This document shows, piece by piece, positions 55,472-64,000 of a stretch of 64,000 nt of DNA. How positions within the stretch are numbered: the first letter of the stretch is position 1; every line of letters starts with the position of its first letter. The DNA is taken from the NCBI RefSeq assembly GCF_000949255.1, contig NZ_JXUW01000001.1:62001-126000 (forward strand), in the 5' to 3' direction. Source of the stretch: Ferrimicrobium acidiphilum DSM 19497. GTDB lineage: Bacteria > Actinomycetota > Acidimicrobiia > Acidimicrobiales > Acidimicrobiaceae. The notes under the pieces were generated by a model. That model saw only the letters and a list, made by a program, of their open reading frames with translations. It did not search any database and was not told where the DNA came from. The position numbers and the translations under genes are program-made.

Positions 55472-58222
55472 ATGGGTGATGTGATTATTGACGGTTTTGC
55501 ACATCAGATTCCAGACATCGACCCAGACGAGACGGCGGAGTGGGTGGACTCGTTCGACTCCCTAGTGGATGGTCGCGGGAAACAGCGCGCCACTTTCCTG
55601 CTGATGAAGCTTCTTGAGGCGGCTCGCGAAAGACAGGTGGGCTTTCCAGCCACTGTCTCGACACCGTACATCAACACCATTGCACCCGAAAACGAACCTT
55701 GGTTCCCCGGGGATGAACAGGTCGAGCGCCGCATCCGAGCCTTCATCCGTTGGAACGCTGCAGCGATGGTTACCAGAGCTAATCATCTCGCTGACGGTAT
55801 CGGCGGTCATCTTTCGACCTATGCGAGTTCAGCTTCCCTCTATGAGGTTGGCTTCAACCACTTTTTCAAAGGCAAGGATTCAGGGTCACCCGGCGACTTC
55901 GTCTACTTTCAAGGACACGGATCGCCAGGAATCTACTCGCGAGCATTCCTTGAGGGGCGTTTAACAGAGGATCAACTCGATCACTTCCGGATGGAGGTCG
56001 ATGGGCTGGGTATCCCTTCGTACCCTCATCCTCGACTGATGCCCGAGTTTTGGGAGTTTCCGACCGTCTCGATGGGACTGGGTCCAATCCAATCGATCTA
56101 TCATGCGTTGTTCAACCGCTACATGAATGACCGCCATCTTGCCAGCACTACCGAGAGTCGTATCTGGGGATTTGTAGGTGACGGTGAATTCGATGAGCCA
56201 GAAACCTCTGGCGCTCTTTCGCTTGCTGGTCGAGAACATCTAGACAACCTGATCTGGGTTGTGAACTGCAATCTCCAGCGACTTGATGGCCCCGTGCGCG
56301 GCAATGGCAAAATCATCCAAGAGCTCGAGGCCACCTTCCGGGGCGCCGGATGGAATGTCATCAAGGTGATTTGGGGCTCAAAGTGGGATGAACTTCTTGC
56401 CAGAGACACCGACGGAGTTTTGCTGAACAAAATGAATACGACTCCCGACGGGGATTTCCAAAAGCTCGCTACCGAGTCTGGTGCCTACATTCGGGAGCAT
56501 TTTTTTGGTCCCGATCCACGGCTGCGTGCATTGGTGGACCATCTCAGTGACGAAGATCTTCAACAACTACCTCGAGGAGGACATGACTACCGGAAGCTCT
56601 ATGCCGCTTACCACGCGGCGGTGAACAATCAAGGTTCTCCGACTGCCATCCTCGCCCATACCGTAAAAGGATGGACGCTCGGTCCTAACATCGAAGCTCG
56701 CAACTCCACTCACCAGATTAAAAAAATGACCGACGAACAACTTCGTCAATTTCGCGATCGACTCCACCTCAACGATATCATCAGCGATGAGATGCTCGAA
56801 GCACCGGAGCCGCCATATATCCGTCTACCTGAAGGTTCGATCGAAGCTGCGTACCTGGAGTCACGCCGCAAGCAGCTCGGAGGTTCGCTACCCCGCCGTA
56901 TAAATAGGAGTGCAGAGTTACCGACGCCTAGCGACGACTCCTTCAAGGAGTTCTACCTGGGGTCGGCCAAGCAGCAAGTGTCGACAACAATGGTATTCTC
57001 GAAGCTCCTTCGCAATCTTATGAAGGATCCCCAGATTGGCACTCGCATCGTGCCGATCGTGCCTGATGAGGCGCGAACTTTCGGCCTTGAGGCGCTCTTC
57101 CGTGAAGCGAAGATCTACTCGACGATTGGTCAACGTTACACACCTGTCGATGCCGGCCTTCTGCTCTCCTACAGCGAAGCCCAGGATGGACAAATTTTAG
57201 AGATGGGCATTACCGAGGACGGGGCGACTGCAATGTTTACCGCAGCAGGGACCTCGTATGCAACCCTCGGGGTACCCATGATTCCCGTCTATCTCTTTTA
57301 TTCTATGTTTGGTTTCCAACGATCCGGGGACCTTCTTTGGGCTGCATCTGACGCCCGAGCGAAGGGATTCTTGATCGGAGCAACGGCTGGCAGAACGACT
57401 CTGTTAGGGGAGGGCCTCCAACACACTGATGGCCACTCACAAGTTCTTGCCGCCGTCTATCCAAATGTTCAAGCCTACGATCCAGCCTTCGCATACGAGA
57501 TAGCCGCCATCGTAAAGCATGGAATCGCCGATATGTTTGGTCCACAGAGTCGCGATGTCATGTATTACCTGACCACCTACAACGAGAACTACTTGATGCC
57601 CCCAGCTGACCCCGAGAGGAACCTGGAAGATCTCAAGGATGCCATTATCCGTGGTGGATATCTCTTTTCAGCTGGACAATCTTCTGGTTCGCCTTCGTTG
57701 ATCTCGTCAACGACGCCGCGAGATAGAGAACGTCACGCGACTTTACTATTCTCCGGTACGGCACAGTCGTCGGTTCGTGCAGCTGCAGATGCACTGCGAG
57801 ACAACTGGAATGTCATATGCGATGTCTACTCGATCACGTCATACAAACGCCTCCGAGAAGACGCGGAGGCGGCCGAACGATTTGAGCGCCTACATCCTGG
57901 AGAGACTACGGAAGCTCCCTGGGTAACTCAGCTCCTCGGAAGTGCCGAAGGGCCAATCGTGGCGACCACCGACTTTGTTAAGTTAGTGCCTGACCAAATT
58001 CGACCCTTTGTGCATCAGCCATTCGTATCGCTAGGGACCGATGGCTTTGGCCGCTCTGATACCCGCGAAGCACTACGTCGATTCTTCGAGACCGACGAGG
58101 GCTCTATCGTCGTGGCAACGCTCTTCGCGCTCGCCAAACTCGGCGAGGCAAAGCCCGAAGAGGTCGCAGACGCCATGACTCACTACGGCGTCGTATATGA
58201 ACACCACGACCCAACCGTCTGA
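55472..58222 (+). CDS. aceE: Pyruvate dehydrogenase E1 (homodimeric AceE)
   Basis: Thiamine-PP enzyme decarboxylating pyruvate and acetylating the E2 lipoyl group. 916 aa, the AceE length. STPYINTI, GGHLSTYASSASLYEVGFNHFF, the TPP motif GDGEFDEPE then NCNLQRLDGPV, and EGLQHTDGHSQVL in the second half. Starts near ATG 55472 (alternative GTG 55481). Encoded about 4 kb from the E2/E3/lipBA operon and on the other strand; together they form the complete complex. Confidence 0.95.
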   Translation: MGDVIIDGFAHQIPDIDPDETAEWVDSFDSLVDGRGKQRATFLLMKLLEAARERQVGFPATVSTPYINTIAPENEPWFPGDEQVERRIRAFIRWNAAAMVTRANHLADGIGGHLSTYASSASLYEVGFNHFFKGKDSGSPGDFVYFQGHGSPGIYSRAFLEGRLTEDQLDHFRMEVDGLGIPSYPHPRLMPEFWEFPTVSMGLGPIQSIYHALFNRYMNDRHLASTTESRIWGFVGDGEFDEPETSGALSLAGREHLDNLIWVVNCNLQRLDGPVRGNGKIIQELEATFRGAGWNVIKVIWGSKWDELLARDTDGVLLNKMNTTPDGDFQKLATESGAYIREHFFGPDPRLRALVDHLSDEDLQQLPRGGHDYRKLYAAYHAAVNNQGSPTAILAHTVKGWTLGPNIEARNSTHQIKKMTDEQLRQFRDRLHLNDIISDEMLEAPEPPYIRLPEGSIEAAYLESRRKQLGGSLPRRINRSAELPTPSDDSFKEFYLGSAKQQVSTTMVFSKLLRNLMKDPQIGTRIVPIVPDEARTFGLEALFREAKIYSTIGQRYTPVDAGLLLSYSEAQDGQILEMGITEDGATAMFTAAGTSYATLGVPMIPVYLFYSMFGFQRSGDLLWAASDARAKGFLIGATAGRTTLLGEGLQHTDGHSQVLAAVYPNVQAYDPAFAYEIAAIVKHGIADMFGPQSRDVMYYLTTYNENYLMPPADPERNLEDLKDAIIRGGYLFSAGQSSGSPSLISSTTPRDRERHATLLFSGTAQSSVRAAADALRDNWNVICDVYSITSYKRLREDAEAAERFERLHPGETTEAPWVTQLLGSAEGPIVATTDFVKLVPDQIRPFVHQPFVSLGTDGFGRSDTREALRRFFETDEGSIVVATLFALAKLGEAKPEEVADAMTHYGVVYEHHDPTV

Positions 58223-58835
58223 TCGAGAGAGGCTGAAACAGATGATGAAGGGTGACATATATCTCTCACCTGAACCAGCAGCCAACGCTTTCTTAAAGGA
58301 AAATCCTTTTGGTCTTCTCATGGGCATGCTCCTGGATCAACAAATACCAATGGAGCGTGCATTCAGCGCACCATATCTGTTGAACGCCCGACTCAAAACC
58401 CATTTCGACAAGGTGCTTAGTGCTGCGAATTTGGCCTCTCTCGGTGAAGACCAGATGACTGCACTGTTTTCAGAGAAGCCGGCACTACATCGCTTTCCAA
58501 AGGCGATGGCTGCCAAGTGTCATCTCCTTGCTGAGAGGGTCGTTACTGACTACCATAACGACGCTGCGGCACTATGGGAAGGGGCAGACTCCGCGGAGGC
58601 GCTCCTTTCCGCCTTAGAATCGCTCAACGGGTTCGGAACTGACAAATCCAAGATCTTCATCGCATTGCTTGGAAAGCGATTCAACGCAGCACCGGTTGGA
58701 TGGGAACGGGTCTCTGATCCATTTGGTCGGGCCGACGAAGTGCGCTCGGTTGCTGACGCTAGCTCTCCAGAGGCCCTCGAAGAGATACGCCTGTTCAAGG
58801 CCAAAATGAAAGCCATGACGAAGGCGAGCTCGTAG
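58197..58835 (+). CDS. Uncharacterised HhH-GPD family protein
   Basis: Base-excision-glycosylase fold, 212 aa. GMLLDQQIPMERAFSAPYLL and FPKAMAAKCHLLAERVV, then a helix-hairpin-helix region LNGFGTDKSKIFIALLGKRF, match an actinobacterial HhH-GPD subfamily of unknown substrate. The usual catalytic Lys/Asp set of EndoIII/MutY is not clear. The frame overlaps aceE by 26 bp; ATG 58242 with GAGAGG upstream is a likely alternative start. Confidence 0.83.
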   Translation: MNTTTQPSDRERLKQMMKGDIYLSPEPAANAFLKENPFGLLMGMLLDQQIPMERAFSAPYLLNARLKTHFDKVLSAANLASLGEDQMTALFSEKPALHRFPKAMAAKCHLLAERVVTDYHNDAAALWEGADSAEALLSALESLNGFGTDKSKIFIALLGKRFNAAPVGWERVSDPFGRADEVRSVADASSPEALEEIRLFKAKMKAMTKASS

Positions 58836-59388
58836 AGACAATAGGCGTAGCCGCGTAGCTCGCACCAAGTCCGATCAAAGGCTGGGTTTGGTACGTTTGC
58901 GTAGCGACACTACCCACGGTTACTCAAATCGATACCTCGTTGTAGTCAAAGGTCGTTGACCTCATTGCAGGATGCACTCTCGACATTCCCATGGACGATA
59001 GTCGTTATCTGGGTCTTCGGAAAGAAGCGGGGTTCCGGTACCAAGATCGACTAGCAATCGGCGAGCCATTGAGAGTTCTGAGGCACCCGGCTAGATTGAA
59101 GCCGTCGATCGGAGAGTTCTAATCTACACAACCCGCGAGCAGGCAAGAGGGGTCGCTCACGTCTAAGGCGCGAAGATCAACACTGGTGACATGCGAGCCG
59201 TGACATGCGGAAGTCGCTGCTCTACCACGGATAGCAAATGGCCTACTCGGTTGCAGCACACATTCTTCACTATCCAAGAATGAGTCATCTCTACCCCTCA
59301 TGCAGACCGGTCTCTGGACTCAATACCTGGCAGGTCTCTAACTTGACGCGATTAGTTTGAAATACGACCCCAAAAAACAGGAAGAACA
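58836..59388. other. Intergenic stretch with no recognisable gene
   Basis: About 550 bp. No frame with a family motif, and no tRNA or clear repeat. A TTGACG at about 59343 is a possible -35 box for the oxidoreductase gene but no matching -10 is evident. Confidence 0.45.
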
Positions 59389-60459
59389 ATGTCATCTCTC
59401 TTTAGTCCGCTCCATCTTCGCGAAATCACCTTCACCAATCGTGCATGGGTGAGCTCCATGTGCCAGTATTCAGCCACCGACGGTGTCGTCGGCGACTGGC
59501 ATTTAGTTCACCTCGGCTCGTTTGCCACCGGTGGTGCCGGTCTCGTCATGGTTGAAGCGTCGGCAGTCTCCCCCGAGGGCAGAATCTCGGTGTACTGCCC
59601 GGGATTATGGAACGATACGCAGGTACGTGCTTGGTCGCGCGTAACCAATTTCGTGCATTCTCAAAACTCTAAGGTTGGCATACAACTCGCCCACTCCGGT
59701 CGCAAGGGGTCAACGACCGCCCCTTGGGATGATCACCTGATTGCATCGGCTGAAGAGGGTGGCTGGACTGCCGTAGCCCCGAGTGCGATTGCCTTCCAAG
59801 GTTACCCAGTGCCTCACGCGCTGTCAGCAGCAGAGATAGAAGACATAATCACCTCGTTTGCCGACGCAGCACGCCGAGCCGTCAAGGCAGGTTTCGACCT
59901 GGTTGAGATTCATGCAGCCCACGGCTACCTTCTACATCAATTCCTTTCGCCCCTTTCCAATGAAAGAACCGATGCTTATGGGGGATCCTTCGAAAACAGA
60001 ATTCGATTGCTCTGCGAGACAACCCAGGCCGTGCGTGAGTCGATCCCAAGTGGTACCCCACTATTCGTACGAATATCGGCGACTGACTACGCACCGGGTG
60101 GCTGGGACCTGGAAGAGTCAATCGAATTATCTGCTGCGCTAGGAAACTTAGGCGTGGATCTCATTGACGTTTCATCAGGCGGCAACGTCGCGGGGGTTAA
60201 GATACCCGTGGGCCCCGGATATCAGGTCGCGTTCGCCGACGAGATTCGCAGCAAGACAAACATCCCCACCAGCGCCGTCGGGCTTATAGTCGAACCTGAA
60301 CAGGCCGAGAATATTATCGCTTCGGGTAAGGCGGATGCCACCATGTTGGCACGTGCGATGCTTAGAAACCCGCGATGGGCGTTGAATGCAGCCGAACAAC
60401 TAGGTGACTATATCGCATGGCCCCCGCAGTTCGAACGCGCTCGCACTCTCCTCGATTAG
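59389..60459 (+). CDS. NADH:flavin oxidoreductase / old yellow enzyme (YqjM-like)
   Basis: FMN (beta/alpha)8 ene-reductase, 356 aa. The N-terminal SSMCQYSA cysteine is the redox-tuning residue of the YqjM subgroup. QLAHSGRKGST, then EIHAAHGYLLHQFLSPLSN with the substrate-binding His pair, then ARAMLRNPRWAL are seen. Reduces activated C=C bonds with NAD(P)H, possibly in detoxification. No regulator adjacent. Confidence 0.92.
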   Translation: MSSLFSPLHLREITFTNRAWVSSMCQYSATDGVVGDWHLVHLGSFATGGAGLVMVEASAVSPEGRISVYCPGLWNDTQVRAWSRVTNFVHSQNSKVGIQLAHSGRKGSTTAPWDDHLIASAEEGGWTAVAPSAIAFQGYPVPHALSAAEIEDIITSFADAARRAVKAGFDLVEIHAAHGYLLHQFLSPLSNERTDAYGGSFENRIRLLCETTQAVRESIPSGTPLFVRISATDYAPGGWDLEESIELSAALGNLGVDLIDVSSGGNVAGVKIPVGPGYQVAFADEIRSKTNIPTSAVGLIVEPEQAENIIASGKADATMLARAMLRNPRWALNAAEQLGDYIAWPPQFERARTLLD

Positions 60460-60700
60460 ATATTAAGAACCGTTTAAGGTGGTGGCAGGGCCCCGGAGTG
60501 CTCAAATGCATAGCATTGCGTGGTCGTGGTTCGAGAGAAGCAGTCCCGCACAAGCGCCTACTTCGACCAATCCTGCTACGCTGGGATTATCGCCTTCCGT
60601 TCTCCATAAGAACTTTTCGGCCTTTGCATGTCGGTGAGCGAACACGCCCTACATGGTAGAAGGTCGAACGGATGAGAGATACGTCTTCGAAGGAGAATTC

Positions 60701-61120
60701 ATGGAACATACAGCAGTTCAACGAAGGATGAGCCGTATATTACACTGGATAGGCGACCTCGCATCGCGGTCGACAGCCACAGTCGTCGTGGTGGTGTCAC
60801 TCCTGATTTTCGGTGTCCTTCTTGCCATCGCCGGCTTCCCTGTGAGTTGGGAGGCTGCGTTCTCAACCGTAGCCGGTGCGGTCACCCTTGTGATGCTGTT
60901 CGTTGTCCAACACACTCAAGGGCGCAACTATCTCGTCCTACAGCTCAAACTAGACGAACTAATTCGATCTTCGCCTGAGGCAAACGACATCCTCGTCCGT
61001 CTCGAAGTGGCTGACGATAGCGAACTCAACGACATTGAGCAAGACCAACTCGCTCACCATGAGTCACTTCGCGATCCCGTCGGCTTCACCACCTCGAACA
61101 ATGGGCACGAGGAGCCCTAA
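60701..61120 (+). CDS. Low-affinity iron permease (Fet4-like) family membrane protein
   Basis: 139 aa with two hydrophobic segments (TVVVVVSLLIFGVLLAIAG and FSTVAGAVTLVMLFVVQH) and the family hallmark VVQHTQGRNYLVLQLKLDEL. The family name comes from yeast Fet4 similarity, but the short bacterial version has not been shown to move iron. AAGGAG precedes ATG 60701. Stands just before the third tnpB relic. Confidence 0.85.
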   Translation: MEHTAVQRRMSRILHWIGDLASRSTATVVVVVSLLIFGVLLAIAGFPVSWEAAFSTVAGAVTLVMLFVVQHTQGRNYLVLQLKLDELIRSSPEANDILVRLEVADDSELNDIEQDQLAHHESLRDPVGFTTSNNGHEEP

Positions 61121-61149
61121 CCAAGGACGTTGTCTCCGGCGGTCGTCTC

Positions 61150-61743
61150 TTTAGTCCTGCACGACACCTTCATCGTTGGTTGACCCTCCCGGTCATCGTC
61201 ATCGACCGTCACGCTCATTCAACAAGTTGATCACTGGACTTGCTCACCAACCGAGAGCGCCAACCTAAGAGGCGACTACAACGCAAACTAGCTAGACAGA
61301 CCAAAGGCTCCAACCGTCGTAATGCTACAAAGCTAGCTATAGCCAAGTTATCAGCAAAGGAGACTGATCGACGCAAGGACTGGATCGAGTGGACCACGAC
61401 CTGATTGCCCTAGAGGATTTGGGGGTCAAGAACATGATCCGTTCGGCCAAAGGCACAGTTGAGAACCCAGGCAAGAACGTTGCTCAGAAGTCCGGACTCA
61501 ACAGGTCTATCCTCGAACAGGGCTGGGGTATGTTCCACAGACGGCTCACTGACAAAGCTATCAATGCCATAACCCCAATGCCATAACCCCAGTAGAAATC
61601 ATCGCCATCAACCCCACATACACGAGCCTACGTTGTTCTAGGTGTGGTCACACAGATAACGCAGACGTAAATGCAGCCAAGAACATCATTGCCGCAGGGC
61701 TTGCGTTTAAAGGACGTGGAGGGACATCGCACGCTGCGCCCTA
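61150..61743 (+). pseudogene. Decayed tnpB, copy 3
   Basis: Reads as TnpB in pieces: LLTNRERQPKRRLQRKLARQ, RRKDWIEWTTT, LIALEDLGVKNMIRSAKGTV, QGWGMFHRRLTDKAINAITP, then VEIIAINPTYTSLRCSRCGH and TDNADVNAAKNIIAAGLAF. Lesions seen: a stop/shift after WTTT, a 14-bp tandem duplication at 61563-61590 that shifts the frame, and loss of the segment between the two CxxCGH arms of the zinc ribbon. Removing one duplicate restores the frame to the natural stop at 61743. N-terminal half missing. Confidence 0.8.
61563..61590 (+). repeat. 14-bp tandem duplication inside tnpB copy 3
   Basis: AATGCCATAACCCC occurs twice in succession. 14 is not a multiple of 3, so it shifts the frame and places a stop shortly after. 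Confidence 0.95.
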
Positions 61744-61759
61744 ATCAGGTTAAACACAG

Positions 61760-61839
61760 CGACCCAGTGAAGCGTCAACCAGCCGAAGCTGCGTGAGTAG
61801 CCTAGGAAGCCCCGTCCGTAAGGGTGGGGAGGATGTCAC
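61760..61839 (+). mobile_element. Right-end relic of an IS200/IS605-type tnpB element (copy 3)
   Basis: GACCCAGTGAAGCG, then GCCTAGGAAGCCCCGTCC, a GC hairpin and GGTGGGGAGGATGTCAC. Homologous to 7441-7500 and 53752-53832 on the minus strand. Expected to include the omegaRNA scaffold; the presumed guide would be the DNA just after GGATGTCAC. Confidence 0.6.
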
Positions 61840-61879
61840 ATCTTTCTATATCCACAAAACCAAGCGGCCAAGGATGGAA

Positions 61880-62485
61880 TCACCAGCCTCGTTCAACCCA
61901 GTCATCGAGACTTCCCACTTCAGCGCCGATCGTGGTGGATGCACCATGACCAGGCAACACCAATGTATCATCATCGCAGGTCGCAAAGATCCGACGTAGT
62001 GACGAGATAATGGTAGGGAAATCACCGCCAGGAAACTGAGTTGCTCCGGGTCCACCAGGAAACAAGGTGTCTCCCGTAAACAACACCTTGATCCCCTCAG
62101 GGGAGATACAGAGTGAGCCTGGGGTATGCCCTGGTGTGGCTACTATGCGCAGAGCAAGAGACCCGAGTCGAATCAACTCATTATCTACCAGGGTTGCATC
62201 GTACCCATCAAGTAGTGGGGCATCCGGTTCACTCACCAAAACCTTCACGCCTCGGCTCCGCAGGGCTCCGACACCCCCGATGTGATCGTGATGCCCGTGA
62301 GTAATAACTACCCTGGTCACATTGCGTCGAGTAAATTCATCGAGCAAACTCTGTTCATCGCTGGTCGCGTCGATTAGCAATGCCTCATCGGAACTCGGAG
62401 TCGTCAGTACGTAGAGATTATTTTCTAACGAACCAACAACGAACTGCTCCACGGAAAGATCCCCGACTGTAAAGCTAGTTTGCAC
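61880..62485 (-). CDS. MBL-fold metallo-hydrolase (glyoxalase II-like)
   Basis: 201 aa. THGHHDHIGG metal site, ATPGHTPGSLCI, FTGDTLFPGG and LPGHGASTTIGAE, all in order. Resembles the small GloB-like hydrolases; thioester or related substrate likely. GTG start with GCAGGAG upstream. Its 3' end lies about 40 bp from the tnpB right end. Confidence 0.9.
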   Translation of the reverse strand: MQTSFTVGDLSVEQFVVGSLENNLYVLTTPSSDEALLIDATSDEQSLLDEFTRRNVTRVVITHGHHDHIGGVGALRSRGVKVLVSEPDAPLLDGYDATLVDNELIRLGSLALRIVATPGHTPGSLCISPEGIKVLFTGDTLFPGGPGATQFPGGDFPTIISSLRRIFATCDDDTLVLPGHGASTTIGAEVGSLDDWVERGW

Positions 62486-62592
62486 CGTCTCCTGCCCCCT
62501 CCTACACTCGAACTAACAGTAGGCTAGTCAGTACTAGCAGTGCGAACACTGACTTGGCGCTGAAGCTAGGATCTGAGAAAGTGAGGACGACG

Positions 62593-63702
62593 TTGAACTT
62601 CGCGCTAACCGCAGAGCAAGAGGAGCTAAAGAGCACAACTCGGCGATTTCTTGCCCAACATCTGCCGACAAGTAGTGTGCGAACATCGATGGAGTCCGCC
62701 ACCCCTATTCCGGTGGACCTCTGGCGCGAGATGGCAAACGGACTTGGAATCGCCGGCCTATTGATCCCAGAGGTAGCTGGAGGACTCGAGCTTGGGTTCA
62801 TTGAAGCTGCGTGTGTTCTTCAAGAGATAGGTCGCTCAGTTGCTCCCCTGCCTTTCCTGGTTACCTCAATCCTCGGCGTAAGCCTGCTCTCTCATGCGGA
62901 CGCTAAAGATCCGATCATCGCAGAGATCTTTGCAGGGATTAACACCGGCGATATCATTCTTGGTCTCGTATGCGGATCTATAGACGACCCGTTACGGCCG
63001 TGCGGGACATGGTCAGGCGCAGGAGTAGGAGTCACGGCTGAAAGTCGCTTCGCCCTCGATGGAGCTCAAGCTACTCACCTACTCGTGGCGCTGGATGGCG
63101 ATCGTGGCACTGTCCTCGCTCTAGTTCGAGCCGATGCACCGGGTGTTACCGTCACCGCAGAGGTAACACTTGACCTAACTAGGCCCATGGCTCATGTTCG
63201 ATTCGACTCCTCCCCAGCCACAGTCATTCTTGATCACACCCAGCTCCAACAGTTAACTGAACGGTTTGATGCCATCGCTAGCGCCGGGATTGCACAGGAC
63301 ATGATCGGAGGAGCTGAGCGTGTCCTCGAGATGTCGGTGGAGTATGCAAAGGATCGCCACCAATTTGGCCGCCCAATCGGTAGCTTTCAGGCAATCAAAC
63401 ATCGCCTCGCGGATATGCTCGTCGACGTTGAATCTGCAAAGTCGACAGCTCTCTACGCCGCATTCACCATCGCCGATGCTAGCGATGATCAGTTGATTGC
63501 CGCCGCTACCGCAAAATCAACCTGTGGTGATGCCTACTTTCGCGTGGCAGCAGCCTCCATCCAGGTTCACGGTGGGATCGGTTTCACCTGGGAACATGAT
63601 GCACATCTGTACTTTAAACGTGCAAAAGCTGACCAGATTCTCTTCGGCAATGGTCCGGCTCAGCGGCGAAAACTCGCCCACCTCCTGGGAATCGTAAGTT
63701 AA
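62593..63702 (+). CDS. Acyl-CoA dehydrogenase family protein (FadE-like)
   Basis: About 369 aa from TTG 62593 (AGGACGACG upstream; TTG 62554 and GTG 62581 are alternatives). FALTAEQEELKSTTRRFLAQ, DRHQFGRPIGSFQAIKHRLA, then VHGGIGFTWEHDAHLYFKRA. The glutamate usually found in an EGTSE-like motif is absent; FGNGPAQRR stands there. FTWEHD-type dehydrogenases are often one half of heterotetrameric steroid or branched acyl-CoA enzymes, but no partner gene is adjacent. Confidence 0.85.
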   Translation: MNFALTAEQEELKSTTRRFLAQHLPTSSVRTSMESATPIPVDLWREMANGLGIAGLLIPEVAGGLELGFIEAACVLQEIGRSVAPLPFLVTSILGVSLLSHADAKDPIIAEIFAGINTGDIILGLVCGSIDDPLRPCGTWSGAGVGVTAESRFALDGAQATHLLVALDGDRGTVLALVRADAPGVTVTAEVTLDLTRPMAHVRFDSSPATVILDHTQLQQLTERFDAIASAGIAQDMIGGAERVLEMSVEYAKDRHQFGRPIGSFQAIKHRLADMLVDVESAKSTALYAAFTIADASDDQLIAAATAKSTCGDAYFRVAAASIQVHGGIGFTWEHDAHLYFKRAKADQILFGNGPAQRRKLAHLLGIVS

Positions 63703-63784
63703 GCATAGAGCCCCAATGGAGTATCACGTTGTGACCTCCAAACGAGTAGGATGAGAACAGGTAGAAGGTTGCCTGAGTGGTGGA

Positions 63785-64000
63785 ATGAATAATATGGATC
63801 GAGAGAGCGCCGCAGACAAGAACAGTGAGCTTTTGGCTACAGCGGAGGATCGCGAGCGTGCTCGCACATTGTTGCTCCAACGCTTCCGATCTGGTGATCT
63901 GGATTTCGATGAGTATGAGGTTCGCCTCATGCTGCTCACTAAAGCTCGCAAGGTTTCACAGATCTATGAGGCGACGTTCGAACGGACGCGTGCCCCGTTC
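63785..64000 (+). CDS. DUF1707-like protein (partial, cut by window end)
   Basis: 72 codons visible, open to the end. EDRERARTLLLQRFRSGDLD FDEYEVRL (in two parts) matches the DUF1707 pattern in which a small N-terminal helical domain precedes membrane segments in actinobacteria. ATG 63785 or 63794. Family function unknown; the rest lies beyond the window. Confidence 0.7.
   Translation, partial: MNNMDRESAADKNSELLATAEDRERARTLLLQRFRSGDLDFDEYEVRLMLLTKARKVSQIYEATFERTRAPF

Overview
The window looks like a chromosome segment of an actinobacterium, probably class Acidimicrobiia (acidophilic iron-oxidiser lineage such as Ferrimicrobium/Acidimicrobium). This is inferred from coenzyme F420 genes next to rhamnose-polysaccharide genes, a DUF5719/giant glycosyltransferase pair, actinobacterial acyl-CoA and methylmalonyl-CoA enzymes, frequent GTG/TTG starts and a moderate GC content judged by eye. 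No lineage marker such as rRNA is present, so the placement is an inference.

Layout. 0-5.3 kb (minus): proteostasis block csoR-tig-clpP-clpX-folC, followed by tRNA-Gly and tRNA-Pro. 5.3-14.4 kb: a DedA membrane protein, a RecB-like nuclease overlapping a PAP2 phosphatase, a decayed IS200/IS605-type tnpB element, a DsbA-like protein, GalT, an orphan GAF histidine kinase, ZapE and a RibD-like reductase. 14.4-32.1 kb: a cell-surface polysaccharide island, almost all on the minus strand: DUF5719, a 961-aa GT2/membrane protein, a GDP-sugar reductase, three GT4 enzymes, a sugar epimerase, a sugar-1-P nucleotidyltransferase, a repeat-tailed membrane protein, WbbL-like GT2 and rmlD/B/A. fbiA and cofE of F420 synthesis sit inside it on the plus strand. 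32-43.4 kb: acyl-CoA dehydrogenase, BirA, biotin carboxylase/BCCP, an M20 amidohydrolase, a nitroreductase, a rhodanese-MoeB protein, the methylmalonyl-CoA mutase large subunit, an unknown protein, PepA and a PduO-type cobalamin adenosyltransferase. 43.4-58.8 kb: MetH, then the pyruvate dehydrogenase/lipoate block lpdA-E2-lipBA-pepP (minus), an aldo/keto reductase, a second tnpB relic, an SDR, RNase H, AceE and an HhH-GPD protein. 58.8-64 kb: an old-yellow-enzyme oxidoreductase, an iron-permease-family protein, a third tnpB relic, an MBL hydrolase, a second acyl-CoA dehydrogenase and a partial DUF1707-like protein.

Functional links. BirA can biotinylate the BCCP domain of the carboxylase across their shared intergenic region. 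The PduO-type enzyme would make adenosylcobalamin for the mutase, and MetH also needs cobalamin. LipBA can lipoylate the E2 encoded just upstream, which works with AceE and LpdA. The rml genes feed dTDP-rhamnose to WbbL and probably to the neighbouring glycosyltransferases.

Most notable observations: an in-frame LipB-LipA fusion in the PDH operon; an E2 with no recognisable E1/E3-binding domain; a GT4 gene whose conserved N-terminus extends past every ordinary start codon; and three decayed tnpB elements that keep a similar structured 3' end, one of which supplies the C-terminus of the PAP2 protein.
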